Made by a program: the position numbers and the translations under genes | The notes under the pieces: model-generated | Told to the model about the DNA's origin: nothing | Seen by the model: the letters and a program-made list of their open reading frames with translations, nothing else | Databases searched by the model: none | In this document: piece after piece, positions 42,623 to 51,428 of the stretch | Layout: every line of letters starts with the position of its first letter | Numbering within the stretch: position 1 is the first letter of the stretch | NCBI GenBank assembly: GCA_019639155.1 | Contig: JAHBSJ010000007.1 | Coordinates: forward strand, 62,001 to 126,000 | DNA from: Acidobacteriota bacterium | Lineage (GTDB): Bacteria > Acidobacteriota > Blastocatellia > Pyrinomonadales > Pyrinomonadaceae | Direction of reading: 5' to 3' | Length of the DNA stretch: 64,000 bases

Positions 42623-44467
42623 TTATGCGGCCGCCGGTTCGAGCGGTGAGGTTCCGGCCGTGTTGCCGCCATTTTCGGAATATTGCAGTTGATAAAGCCG
42701 CCAGTAGAGGCCGCGTTCGCGGAGAAGTTCGGCGTGGGTTCCCATTTCGCGGATCTCGCCGTGATGCAGGACGATGATGCGGGAGCATTTTTGAATGGTG
42801 GAAAGACGATGTGCGACGACGAGCGACGTGCGTTCGGCCATCACGCGGGCGACCGCCTGCTGAATGAGCTGTTCCGTCTCAGTGTCGATGGAGCTTGTCG
42901 CCTCGTCTAAGATAAGAATTCGCGGATCGAATGCGAGTGCGCGTGCGAAAGAAACAAGCTGTTTCTGGCCGACGGAAAGCCCTGCCCCGCGTTCGCGCAC
43001 AACCGCCGAGTAGCCGCCTTCGAGACGGTTGATGAATTCATCGGCTCGGACCTCGCGGGCCGCCCAGCGGACGCGCTCGTCGGCGATGTCCCAATTCCCG
43101 AGCCGAATGTTGTCGTCGATCGACCCGCTGAAAAGAAAAACGTCCTGCAGCACGACGGCGAAATTCGACCGCAGCGATGCGAGGTCCCATTCGCGTATAT
43201 CGACGCCGTCGATCAGGATATTTCCCTTTTGTATGTCGTAGAGCCGCATTAACAGATTTGTAACGGTCGTTTTACCCGAGCCTGTATGCCCGACCAGTGC
43301 GATGCTCTCGCCCGGTTCGACTTTAAAAGATACGTCGCGAAGTATCCAATCCTCGTCCTTGTATGCGAACCAGACGTTGCGAAATTCGATCCTGCCCGCA
43401 GTTCTGCCGCTGATGCGTGCAGTTTCGGGCGGCGTGATCAGAACTTCCCGGTCGAGCAGCTGAAATATTCTGTGAGCGGCCACGATCGCCGCCTGCAGCA
43501 CGTTGAACTTGTCCGAGAGGTCGCGTATCGGCTGAAAAAGCTGCAACGAATATTGTATGAATGCCGCCAATATGCCGACCGTCAGACCGCTGCCGGCGGC
43601 CGAAATGCCGGCGACGTGATCGAAACCGTATGCGAAAATGATGGCAGCGATGCCGATCGCGCTGATCAGATCGACCAGCGGAAAAAAGACCGCGTAGTAA
43701 AAGATGGTCTCGATATTTGCGTTGCGGTAATCGTCATTGATAGCCCTGAACCGTCCGCGGGCACGGCCTTCAGCATTAAATAGCTGAACGGTCTGAGCGC
43801 CGGAAATGTATTCCTGCAGAAAAGCGTTCAGACGCGCGTTTCGCGTACGAACGCGGTCAAATCCGCGTCGAGCGTGCTTGCGAAACCAATTCGTCGCGGC
43901 GAAGAGCAGCGGCACCGTCACTAGCGAAACGAGAGCGAGCCGCCAGTCGAGCCAGAACATTATCCCGACGATGGCGAAAATGATGACGAGATCGCCGAGG
44001 ACGTCTATTACGCCGGAGGTAAAAAGCTCGTTCAGAGAATCGACGTCGCTGGTCAGGCGCGTGATGATGCGGCCGACCGGATTGCTGTCGAAATACGCGA
44101 GTTCCTGGCGCTGGAGCTTTTCAAATATCTCGGAGCGAATGTCCAACATCACACGCTGGCCGACGGCATTGAGCAGGACCTCCTGAACGTAAGAGAAAAT
44201 GAACCGAAGCAGAAAGACGCCGAAAAACGCCAGAGCGAAAAACCAGATACCGTCCGTAACCCGCGGTGTGATGTAATCATCGACCGCCATTTTGGTGAAA
44301 TACGGCTGCGTACTTATAAGGACATTCGTCAGGAATGTAAGCACCAACGCAATGACCGCAGTGGGCCAATAACGCAGCAAATATTTCAGCAGCCGGCCCG
44401 CGATCCGCAGATCGTACGTCTTGCCGATGGCTTCTTCTTCGTGATAACCGGTTACCGCGTCTGACAT
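42623..44467 (-). CDS. ABC exporter, fused permease-ATPase (MsbA/YheH type)
   Basis: A 614-residue half-transporter. Six transmembrane helices (about residues 35-320) include [20 protein letters not shown] and [19 protein letters not shown], the usual coupling helices. The ATPase domain has Walker [20 protein letters not shown], the Q-loop [20 protein letters not shown], the signature [16 protein letters not shown], Walker [13 protein letters not shown] and the His switch VVAHRLSTI. It should act as a homodimer or with a partner to export lipids, drugs or peptides. The start is ATG 44467 or TTG 44476; neither has a strong Shine-Dalgarno. It is divergent from nfu. Confidence 0.9.
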   Translation of the reverse strand: MSDAVTGYHEEEAIGKTYDLRIAGRLLKYLLRYWPTAVIALVLTFLTNVLISTQPYFTKMAVDDYITPRVTDGIWFFALAFFGVFLLRFIFSYVQEVLLNAVGQRVMLDIRSEIFEKLQRQELAYFDSNPVGRIITRLTSDVDSLNELFTSGVIDVLGDLVIIFAIVGIMFWLDWRLALVSLVTVPLLFAATNWFRKHARRGFDRVRTRNARLNAFLQEYISGAQTVQLFNAEGRARGRFRAINDDYRNANIETIFYYAVFFPLVDLISAIGIAAIIFAYGFDHVAGISAAGSGLTVGILAAFIQYSLQLFQPIRDLSDKFNVLQAAIVAAHRIFQLLDREVLITPPETARISGRTAGRIEFRNVWFAYKDEDWILRDVSFKVEPGESIALVGHTGSGKTTVTNLLMRLYDIQKGNILIDGVDIREWDLASLRSNFAVVLQDVFLFSGSIDDNIRLGNWDIADERVRWAAREVRADEFINRLEGGYSAVVRERGAGLSVGQKQLVSFARALAFDPRILILDEATSSIDTETEQLIQQAVARVMAERTSLVVAHRLSTIQKCSRIIVLHHGEIREMGTHAELLRERGLYWRLYQLQYSENGGNTAGTSPLEPAAA

Positions 44468-44513
44468 CGTGAACAAAAGAGAATTCTAGACCTCACAAGT
44501 CCGAGCGGCAATG

Positions 44514-44535
44514 TTGACAAAAATGTAATGATTTG
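44514..44535 (+). promoter_or_regulatory. Candidate Rrf2 operator upstream of nfu
   Basis: TTGACAAAAATGTAATGATT followed by TG matches the promoter region of rrf2 at 16318-16339 at 19 of 22 positions. It lies 63 nt before the nfu ATG, similar to the 74 nt at rrf2. A matching -10 box at the normal spacing is not clear. Shared control by the SUF regulator is inference. Confidence 0.5.
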
Positions 44536-44576
44536 GTCTTCTAGTATTTCGCCCAATTTTGCGGGCAGGTAAAACG

Positions 44577-45149
44577 ATGCCGAAGATCGCGGACATACAG
44601 GAAACGCCGAATCCGAATGCGGTTAAATTCATTCTGAAGGAACCCGTTTCATACGGCACATCGCATTCATTCAAAACGGCCGAATCTGCCAAAGAAGATA
44701 AGTTCGCGAACTCGATATTTGAGGTCGGCAACGTCGTGTCGGTCTTTTACATGGACAAAATGGTCACCGTGGAGAAGACCGACGACGCCGAGTGGGACGA
44801 GATACTGCCGGAGCTTGCGGTTCCCATCCGGGCCGCTGAGGCCGTAGCGTCTTCGAACGGAACCCGTGCGGCGGCGGCCGCGGTCGGCGGTGCAATAGCC
44901 GCTGCGGCGTCCGACGACCCTGTTCTTGCGGAGATCAACGAACTGCTCGATGACCGCATTCGCCCGTATCTGGCGAGCGACGGCGGTTGGCTGGAAATAG
45001 TCGGGCTCGACGAGAATACGAATACACTCAGCATCCGCTACGAAGGCGCATGCGGCAGCTGCCCCAGCTCGCTGACGGGAACGCTGATGGCGATCGAGAA
45101 CATGATCCGCGAAGAGATTCACCCCGACATCACCGTCATCGCCGTATAG
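44577..45149 (+). CDS. nfu: Nfu-type Fe-S carrier protein
   Basis: A 190-residue protein. The ATG at 44577 starts [20 protein letters not shown], the Nfu N-terminal scaffold domain (residues ~3-88, 'TPNPNAxKF' motif). An Ala-rich linker (~98-115) follows, then the NifU C-terminal domain (~120-190) with [20 protein letters not shown] and the cluster-binding CGSCPSS pair. It carries [4Fe-4S] clusters from the SufBC2D scaffold to client enzymes. The putative operator shared with rrf2 ties it to the SUF system 28 kb away. Confidence 0.92.
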   Translation: MPKIADIQETPNPNAVKFILKEPVSYGTSHSFKTAESAKEDKFANSIFEVGNVVSVFYMDKMVTVEKTDDAEWDEILPELAVPIRAAEAVASSNGTRAAAAAVGGAIAAAASDDPVLAEINELLDDRIRPYLASDGGWLEIVGLDENTNTLSIRYEGACGSCPSSLTGTLMAIENMIREEIHPDITVIAV

Positions 45150-45204
45150 GCGCTTTTCCTCACCGCGTTCAACAAATTTTATTTTGTTGATTCTCAAGTA
45201 TTTC

Positions 45205-45234
45205 TTGACATTTCGAGACGTTATTACCGATAAT
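45205..45234 (+). promoter_or_regulatory. Sigma-70-type promoter for the GAF-domain gene
   Basis: TTGACA (45205-45210), 18 nt, GATAAT (45229-45234). The predicted start of transcription is about 120 nt before the GTG start at 45363. Confidence 0.65.
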
Positions 45235-45362
45235 GAGGTTTGATGGCGCGGTGTGCCGATCGCAGCCATATCCACCGGGAATATTCCTACAACGGATCCG
45301 CCGCCACCATTTCTTTCCGACTTTTGTATTTTTGTCTCTAAATTTTACGGAGGACTTACTGA

Positions 45363-47081
45363 GTGAATAGCGAAGAACTCGAATTAAGCCTGAGGACGGA
45401 GTTTGAGAACTACCTTAAGGGCGTCCTGAATGAAATGAAGCAGGAAGCCCGGGAATTTCAGTCCAAGATCGAGGCTGAATTTGATAAACACCGTGCTCAG
45501 ATCGACGAAGCTTTTGTCGCATTCTCTGCCCGAATGGACAGCGAAAGCCAGTTTGACGAAGCATTTATCGGCTCGGTCAGCGAACACCTGCGGCTTGCAC
45601 GCGACGAAGGTGCAAAGATAACCGCGACCGCTTTTGCTGAAGCTGAAAAGCTGCAGGAAGAGACCGCGTCGGCCACCAGCTTTGAGAATCTCCGTGATGC
45701 AATAGTCGATATCAGCACAAAAGATTCCCAGTCCTCCATTCTGAAAGCCCTGATAGACCACGCCGCACAATTTGCTCCCCGCGGTGCGTTCTTTATCGTC
45801 AAGAATGAGCATTTCGTCGGATGGAAGGTCTTTGGTGCGGATGCTGATTCAGCAGAGGGATCGGTTCGCGAGATACATTTCCCGATAGCGGCGGATTCCG
45901 TCTTGGGCGAAGCAATACGCCTGGGCACGACGGTTGACAGTGCCGCAGGAGCTCATCCCAGCGATGCAGCATTTCTGGATCCGCTCGAATACGGTCGTCC
46001 GGACCGCATGTACGCGATCCCATTGGTTGCGAAAGGCAAAGGTGTCGCAGTTCTGTATGCAGATTACGGGCAGGAAGGAGCTTTCCTAAATCGCGAGGCG
46101 CTCGAAACACTTGTGCGCATCGCGGGCATGACCGTAGAACTCATTGCCGCGAACACAGCCGTTCAGCCTGCGTTTGAGCCTCAGGCGGACCTGGATTCGT
46201 CTGCGCCGCGGTATGAGCCTCAATTTGCAGGCGGCCAGACGCACGAGGCCGAAAGCGCCGGCGAGTCGGAGCCTTCATATTCCGGTTTTGACGGGTCGTC
46301 CCAGGTTGAAACTGTTTACGAAGAACCTGCTCCCGCACCGTCGTATTCGGAAGATGCTGCGGAAAGCCCGTTCGGGGTTGCTCAAGAGGAAACTCCTTTC
46401 ACCGCCAGATCCGCACCGGATCAGGAATATGAACCGCCAAATGCTGCTCAGCCCTTCGTTGATACTTCGACGTCGTCGGCCGGTTTTGACTCGCATCAGA
46501 TCGAAGGCGGAGCGGACGAACCGGCAGCGGAAAGATCACCGTCTTCTGAAGCGGCCATAGTTTACGATGCTTCGGCACCTTTCGAGCCTTCGGCTCCTAT
46601 AGGATCGCCGTTCGAAGCGCCGGCGGACGAGTATGTTCCCGAACCCGGGCCGCAGCCCGAACCGGCACCTGTTCACGACGCAGCTCCCGCATATCAAACG
46701 ATGGGCGAACCTGCGGTCGAGACGGTCGCTCCGGGTGTTTCGTCAGTTCCGCGGTCGCGGCTTAGCGATCGTCACGTTGATCTACCGATAGAGGTTCCCG
46801 AAGAAGAACGACGCCTGCACAACGACGCACGCCGTTTTGCAAGGCTGCTGGTTTCGGAAATAAAACTCTATAACGAAAAGAAGGTTCTAGAAGGCCGCGA
46901 TGCCAATGATCTTTATGACCGTCTGAGAGAGGCTATCGACCGTTCACGCGAGATGTACGACAAACGCGTTCAGCCGCCGGTCGCAGCGAAGTTCGACTAC
47001 TTCCATTACGAATTGGTCAATTCGCTTGCCGACGGCGATCAGGGACGGCTCGGCGGATCATATCCGGGCGGAAGGTCGTAG
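45363..47081 (+). CDS. GAF-domain protein with long disordered linker
   Basis: A 572-residue protein from a GTG start preceded by ACGGAGGAC. Residues 1-115 form a charged coiled coil (ELELSLRTEFENYLKGVLNE, LRLARDEGAKITATAFAEAE). Residues ~120-265 are a GAF domain (ILKALIDHAAQFAPRGAFFI, YAIPLVAKGKGVAVLYADYG). Residues ~270-475 are a Pro/Ala/Glu/Ser-rich, probably disordered stretch. The last ~95 residues are a well-ordered helical domain (LHNDARRFARLLVSEIKLYN, ANDLYDRLREAIDRSREMYD, KFDYFHYELVNSL) that I believe recurs in acidobacterial and myxobacterial regulators. No enzymatic output domain; likely a scaffold or sensor. Ligand unknown. Confidence 0.7.
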   Translation: MNSEELELSLRTEFENYLKGVLNEMKQEAREFQSKIEAEFDKHRAQIDEAFVAFSARMDSESQFDEAFIGSVSEHLRLARDEGAKITATAFAEAEKLQEETASATSFENLRDAIVDISTKDSQSSILKALIDHAAQFAPRGAFFIVKNEHFVGWKVFGADADSAEGSVREIHFPIAADSVLGEAIRLGTTVDSAAGAHPSDAAFLDPLEYGRPDRMYAIPLVAKGKGVAVLYADYGQEGAFLNREALETLVRIAGMTVELIAANTAVQPAFEPQADLDSSAPRYEPQFAGGQTHEAESAGESEPSYSGFDGSSQVETVYEEPAPAPSYSEDAAESPFGVAQEETPFTARSAPDQEYEPPNAAQPFVDTSTSSAGFDSHQIEGGADEPAAERSPSSEAAIVYDASAPFEPSAPIGSPFEAPADEYVPEPGPQPEPAPVHDAAPAYQTMGEPAVETVAPGVSSVPRSRLSDRHVDLPIEVPEEERRLHNDARRFARLLVSEIKLYNEKKVLEGRDANDLYDRLREAIDRSREMYDKRVQPPVAAKFDYFHYELVNSLADGDQGRLGGSYPGGRS

Positions 47082-47152
47082 TCTTTCTCGCCGACCTTTT
47101 TGATGAGGGTGTATGAGTAGTGTGTGTCACTATTCGGCACCCTCAGCTTTTT

Positions 47153-47218
47153 CTCTGCGTTGATGCATTGCAAACGCAGAGTATGCCGAGATCTACGCAG
47201 AGAACGCCGAGCAAAAGG
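47153..47218. repeat. ACGCAGAG-type repeat hairpin
   Basis: CTCTGCGTTGATGCATTGCA with AACGCAGAG forms a hairpin (47153-47181), followed by ACGCAGAGAACGCCGAG (47195-47211). It lies between the convergent GAF and NTF2-like genes and resembles the cassette arms. No cargo. Confidence 0.55.
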
Positions 47219-47224
47219 GCGCGA

Positions 47225-47734
47225 TCAATTCTCGCGTTCCGATGGGAAAACAGGCCGCGAAGGGTCGGGCCGGTCCGGCGATGTGTGCCGGTGTGTGACC
47301 TTCCATTCCTTGCCTACGAGCTTGTAAACAAGCGTCATGCGGCCGGCGGCCGATTCCGGCTTGCCGTCATTTTCCTGCTGCTGCGTCCATTTGCAGGATA
47401 CGTAGGCGAAATTCTTGCCCAGCATTTCGACCCGAACTCCGGTCACCTCGAGCGTTACGTTAGTTATCTTTGCATAGGACGACTCGACGTTGCTGCGGAC
47501 GTTCTCCCAACCGATGGTCGCCGTACCGTTGTTGTTGAAAATAAGCAGGCGGTCGCTCTTTTCGTACGAGGACATCACCTTTTCAGCATCAACCTGGCGA
47601 ATGCCTTCGATCAGGCGGTCGAACGCCTCGCGTACCTGTTTCGCCGGGTCAGGAGTGCTGCCGCCGGCACGCTGGCCGTAGGACGAGAATGAAAGAGCAA
47701 ACACCGCAAAAATAATAGCTGTTATCTTGACCAT
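47225..47734 (-). CDS. Secreted NTF2/SnoaL-like (DUF4440-type) protein
   Basis: A 169-residue protein with a signal peptide (MVKITAIIFAVFALSFSSYG Q). The mature part follows the cone-shaped NTF2-like pattern: VREAFDRLIEGIRQVDAEKV, MSSYEKSDRLLIFNNNGTAT, IGWENVRSNVESSY and MTLVYKLVGKEWKVTHRHTS. DUF4440-type domains often bind small molecules or carry stress-related activity; no catalytic set is evident. It is a single gene, convergent with the GAF gene. Confidence 0.75.
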   Translation of the reverse strand: MVKITAIIFAVFALSFSSYGQRAGGSTPDPAKQVREAFDRLIEGIRQVDAEKVMSSYEKSDRLLIFNNNGTATIGWENVRSNVESSYAKITNVTLEVTGVRVEMLGKNFAYVSCKWTQQQENDGKPESAAGRMTLVYKLVGKEWKVTHRHTSPDRPDPSRPVFPSEREN

Positions 47735-48024
47735 AAAATTCCTCTGAGCGATTTCACGCGCTTCACATTTCTTGTTTCCTAATCTATCAAATTTCGGCCT
47801 TTTTCGGCGCGCACTATTTGGTGTTCGCTAAAGCCTGCGAGTATACGATTTAGGCTATAAAAATTGAAGGAAAGCAAGCAAAACACAATATTTCGCCGAT
47901 TTTGATCATCAAATAATGCGGTACGGCATTTGCACTAAGACGGTTGGAATTGCCGGTCTGCGAAAAGTTGCCCTTTCGGCCGGAACCGGCGGACAACGAA
48001 AAATCGGTAAGGCGAGGTTCGAAA
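47735..48024. other. Divergent intergenic region, no feature resolved
   Basis: These 290 nt separate the NTF2-like and FecR-domain genes. I see AT-rich stretches (for example around 47835-47900) likely to hold promoters but no clear consensus pair, ORF or repeat. Confidence 0.3.
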
Positions 48025-50013
48025 ATGACGAAATTCAGAATATATTTTTTGATCACAGCCGCGGTCATTCTCGCGGCAGCGGGAGTGCGGGCCGAGGTTT
48101 ACGGGCCCCTTGTTGACGATTACAAGCCGGATGTTGATGCAAAGGTTGCCAGGGCAAGTTTCATTAGCGGCGAGGCAAAGCTGAAGCGTGCGGAAAGCGA
48201 CGTCTGGGAAGAGGTGACGCTGAATCTGCCGATCGTCGAGGGCGACGAGATCGCAACATCTCACGGCACACGGCTGGAGATACAGTTTGACAACGAACGG
48301 CATATGCGGCTCGGCGAGAACTCGCTTGCGACCATAATGACGTTCCGCGAAGACGGCGTAGCGATCAGCCTGCTGCAGGGTTCGATGAACCTGCGGATCG
48401 CTCGTTTTGAGAACGAAGGGCCGTATTTTGAGGTTGACGCACCGCGGACGACCGTAGCTGTCCGTTCGGCAGGCAGCTATCGCATCGATGCATTGCCGGG
48501 CAGCAGCGAGGTGATCGTCGCGGCGACCGACGGCGGCGAGGCCCGCGTTTATTCCGAAACCGCGGGATTCATTCTCCGCGACGGACGCCGTGCACGTATC
48601 TTTCTGACAGGCTCATCCGCAGGCGAGTGGGAGACGACGGTAGCATCGCGTTTCATTGACGATCTCGACCGCTGGGCGGCGGAACGTGACCGCAATATCG
48701 CGCAGAGCCTCCGTACGGCACATTATGGACAGTATTACGACGACGACATTTACGGTGCCGACGATCTGACAAACTACGGCCAGTGGCAGAATCTTTCAGG
48801 CTACGGCTATGTCTGGCAGCCCTATTCGACCTCGGTCAGCCAATACAGCAACTGGTCGCCGTATCGTTACGGGCATTGGCGTTGGATGAATCCCTACGGT
48901 TGGGTTTGGGTGAATGACGAGCCTTGGGGCTGGGCGACCTATCATCACGGACGCTGGTTCCATCACCGAGGGCGTTGGTATTGGTCACCGTACGGCTATC
49001 ACCGTTCGGGCCGAAGCTGGTGGTATCCGGCATTGGTCGTGATGACGTATTACGGTAACAACCTTTGCTGGTATCCGCTGCCGTACCATTACTCGTTCTA
49101 TAACTACAATTACTACTTCATACGTACGGGCAGGATCCGCCACGGCGGCATCAAGAATCCGAAAGAGCCGCAGGCTCCTAACCTGCCTCCGTGGACACCG
49201 CCGGTCGCCGGAACGCTGCCGACGGACAAGGCAGGCGCCGGAATTGCCAGGAACCCGAGGACGGACGATGTCGTACCCGCAACCGGTGTCGTGACGACGA
49301 ATGCTGCATCATTCGGCATAAAACAGCCGGGCGCACAGGCTCCGCAGGATGTGGCAAGGGCCGTGCTTTCGCGGTCGCCGTCAGAGGTCGCTCCTCCGAC
49401 ACTGCCGACATTTGACGGTCAGCGTGCGGGGTTGCCGAGCAGTGTGATCAGGCCGCGTCCGCAGATCACCGATGATGTATTCACAAAGCGCACCGGAGCA
49501 GCACCGCGGACCGATATCAGGCCGCTCGATGCCGATCTGCAGAAAACGCGAATACAGGGCGGGCGTACGCCGGCACCGACCGTGCAAACGCCGGGAATAA
49601 TTCCTCCGCGGACAGGTGCGGTTGACAGGCCGCGAAATCCTTCGCCGCCGCCAACGGTAACGGCGCCGGTGAAGCAGCCGCCTGTCGTATCGCCGCCGCC
49701 GACGTCGCGGCAGCCTGTTCGGACGCCGCCGTCGGTACGCGACGATGCCCCGACGGTGAGGCCGCCCGTTCGAAGCGAGCCTCCTCCAGTTCGCACGCCG
49801 CCGCCGGCGCAGCGTGAGCAGCCGACGGTAAGGACGCCGCCGCCGGTGAGGACTCCTCCGCCGACACGGAGCGATCCGCCGCCGGTGAGGACACCGCCGC
49901 CGACGCGCAGCGATCCGCCCGCGGCCAAGGCTCCTCCGCCAAAGCCGCGTGAGGAATCAAAACCTGCACCGCCGCCGGCAAGCCGTCCTAAAGCGAAAGA
50001 GGACAGCGAGTAG
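48025..50013 (+). CDS. Secreted FecR-domain/DUF6600-like protein with aromatic and proline-rich regions
   Basis: A 662-residue protein from ATG 48025 (signal peptide MTKFRIYFLITAAVILAAAG VRA). Residues ~40-185 are a FecR-like beta domain (ISGEAKLKRAESDVWEEVTL, VEGDEIATSHGTRLEIQFDN, AISLLQGSMNLRI, FEVDAPRTTVAVRSAGSYRI). Residues ~245-375 are very rich in Tyr and Trp with WxPYxxGHW-type units (YGYVWQPYSTS, YRYGHWRWMNPYGWVWVNDE, WGWATYHHGRWF), as in DUF6600 proteins. From ~385 on the chain is Pro/Thr/Arg-rich and ends in repeats such as PPVRTPPPTRSDPP. Probably surface- or periplasm-located; function unknown. A terminator follows. Confidence 0.75.
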   Translation: MTKFRIYFLITAAVILAAAGVRAEVYGPLVDDYKPDVDAKVARASFISGEAKLKRAESDVWEEVTLNLPIVEGDEIATSHGTRLEIQFDNERHMRLGENSLATIMTFREDGVAISLLQGSMNLRIARFENEGPYFEVDAPRTTVAVRSAGSYRIDALPGSSEVIVAATDGGEARVYSETAGFILRDGRRARIFLTGSSAGEWETTVASRFIDDLDRWAAERDRNIAQSLRTAHYGQYYDDDIYGADDLTNYGQWQNLSGYGYVWQPYSTSVSQYSNWSPYRYGHWRWMNPYGWVWVNDEPWGWATYHHGRWFHHRGRWYWSPYGYHRSGRSWWYPALVVMTYYGNNLCWYPLPYHYSFYNYNYYFIRTGRIRHGGIKNPKEPQAPNLPPWTPPVAGTLPTDKAGAGIARNPRTDDVVPATGVVTTNAASFGIKQPGAQAPQDVARAVLSRSPSEVAPPTLPTFDGQRAGLPSSVIRPRPQITDDVFTKRTGAAPRTDIRPLDADLQKTRIQGGRTPAPTVQTPGIIPPRTGAVDRPRNPSPPPTVTAPVKQPPVVSPPPTSRQPVRTPPSVRDDAPTVRPPVRSEPPPVRTPPPAQREQPTVRTPPPVRTPPPTRSDPPPVRTPPPTRSDPPAAKAPPPKPREESKPAPPPASRPKAKEDSE

Positions 50014-50034
50014 TGAGGCGAAAAAATGAAAGAG

Positions 50035-50063
50035 CCGCCTGCATTTGCAGGCGGCCTTTTTTT
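50035..50063 (+). terminator. Rho-independent terminator after the FecR gene
   Basis: GCCGCCTGCA pairs with TGCAGGCGGC around a 2-nt centre, followed by seven T. Confidence 0.9.
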
Positions 50064-50071
50064 AATGGGAA

Positions 50072-51424
50072 TTACTGCCTGATGAACTTAGCCCGGTCTA
50101 TCTTTTGCGGATCGCCGACGACCATAAACCGTATATTGCGCATATATTTGCGGGCGGCGTCGCGGACCTGAACCGGCGTTACACGCTGGACGCTTTCAAC
50201 GAAATTAAATGAATTGCGCCAGCCGCCGCCGATCAGTTCATAGATGGCCAGATCTCGTGCCTGAGCAGCATTGGTTTCGCGTTCGATCAAATAGGTCGTA
50301 AGGAAATGGCCGCCGACCGCCGATATCTCCCGCGGATCGACGAGGGTAGTTTTCAGGCCTTCGATCTCGTCGAGCATCAGCGAGACAGCCTGATTCGCAT
50401 CCACTGCGGTCACGTATATCGAGCCCGTATTTGCCGCCAGGCTTCCGATGTCGGCATTGGGCGCATAAGAGAGATTACGTTTTACACGCACTTCTTCGAA
50501 CACCCGTTCGCGGAGCAGATTGATCGCGACACGCATCGCCGGATAATCCGGATCGCTGAATGACGGAGCCGAAAAGATGCCGTTCACATAGTTAGTCGGC
50601 AGGTCGCGTTTCACGACATCGAGCGTTGACCGCTCAAAATCGATCTTTGGCACCGGCGGCGTTTGAAAATTCCCCTTCGGCAATTGTCCGAATGACGCGG
50701 TGACAGCCGTCCGTATCATTTCAGCGTCGAGGTCGCCGACGAATACCAGCAGCATCCGCGACGTTTCCATCAGCTTGGCGTGATAAGCACGCAGGTCATC
50801 TGCATTGAAACGGCCGATGCTTTCGACAGTTCCGCTTGGGTCGTTGCCGTACGATGTCGGCAGCAGCAGCGTACGGTCAACCAGCATCTGCAGCTGATTG
50901 TCGGGGTCGTCCTCGCGGCCCTGCAGGCCGGTTATGATCTTTGACCGCGTGAGATCGACATCACGCATATCGAACGCGGGATTCAGTGCGACGTCAGTGA
51001 ATATGTCCCAATTCCTCTCGAAATGCTCACGCGTCGAGGCAAGCGCCATCAGGCTGAAATCGTAGTTGGAACCGCTGACTATGCTGCTGCCGGTCGATGC
51101 GAGTTCGCGGCGAAGTACGGCTCGCGGATATTTGCGGCTGCCTTCCGTGGCGACGGAAAGCATAAAACTCTCAAGCCCTGCACTGTCTTTCGGCAGTGCC
51201 CGCGTTCCGCCGCGAAAGAACAATCCGGCCGCGACGGTCATGCTGCCCGGACGGCGTTTGACGAGCACCTTCAGGCCGTTGACGTCGAATTCAGAAACGA
51301 GCGACTGCTGATCGGAAACAGCAACACTTGCGGGCTGAGCGGCAGCCAGAGATACGAGAAAAAGCAATTGGACGCCCGCCCACGCGGTGCGAAATTGAAG
51401 ACTTGAAATTGAGTTTCTTTGCAT
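50072..51424 (-). CDS. M16-family protease-like protein lacking the zinc motif
   Basis: A 450-residue secreted M16 homologue with an N-terminal signal-like segment ending LVSLAAAQ. The region that should hold HxxEH reads SAGLESFMLSVATEGSRKYP, so the metal ligands are missing. RRELASTGSSIVSGSNYDFS, LAREK-equivalent DVDLTRSKIITGLQGREDDP and the C-terminal FLTTYLIERETNAAQARDLA are otherwise typical. It starts 4 nt after the catalytic M16 gene, and the two should form a heterodimer in which this is the non-catalytic half, as in known bacterial M16B pairs. Confidence 0.85.
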   Translation of the reverse strand: MQRNSISSLQFRTAWAGVQLLFLVSLAAAQPASVAVSDQQSLVSEFDVNGLKVLVKRRPGSMTVAAGLFFRGGTRALPKDSAGLESFMLSVATEGSRKYPRAVLRRELASTGSSIVSGSNYDFSLMALASTREHFERNWDIFTDVALNPAFDMRDVDLTRSKIITGLQGREDDPDNQLQMLVDRTLLLPTSYGNDPSGTVESIGRFNADDLRAYHAKLMETSRMLLVFVGDLDAEMIRTAVTASFGQLPKGNFQTPPVPKIDFERSTLDVVKRDLPTNYVNGIFSAPSFSDPDYPAMRVAINLLRERVFEEVRVKRNLSYAPNADIGSLAANTGSIYVTAVDANQAVSLMLDEIEGLKTTLVDPREISAVGGHFLTTYLIERETNAAQARDLAIYELIGGGWRNSFNFVESVQRVTPVQVRDAARKYMRNIRFMVVGDPQKIDRAKFIRQ

Positions 51425-51428
51425 TTTC

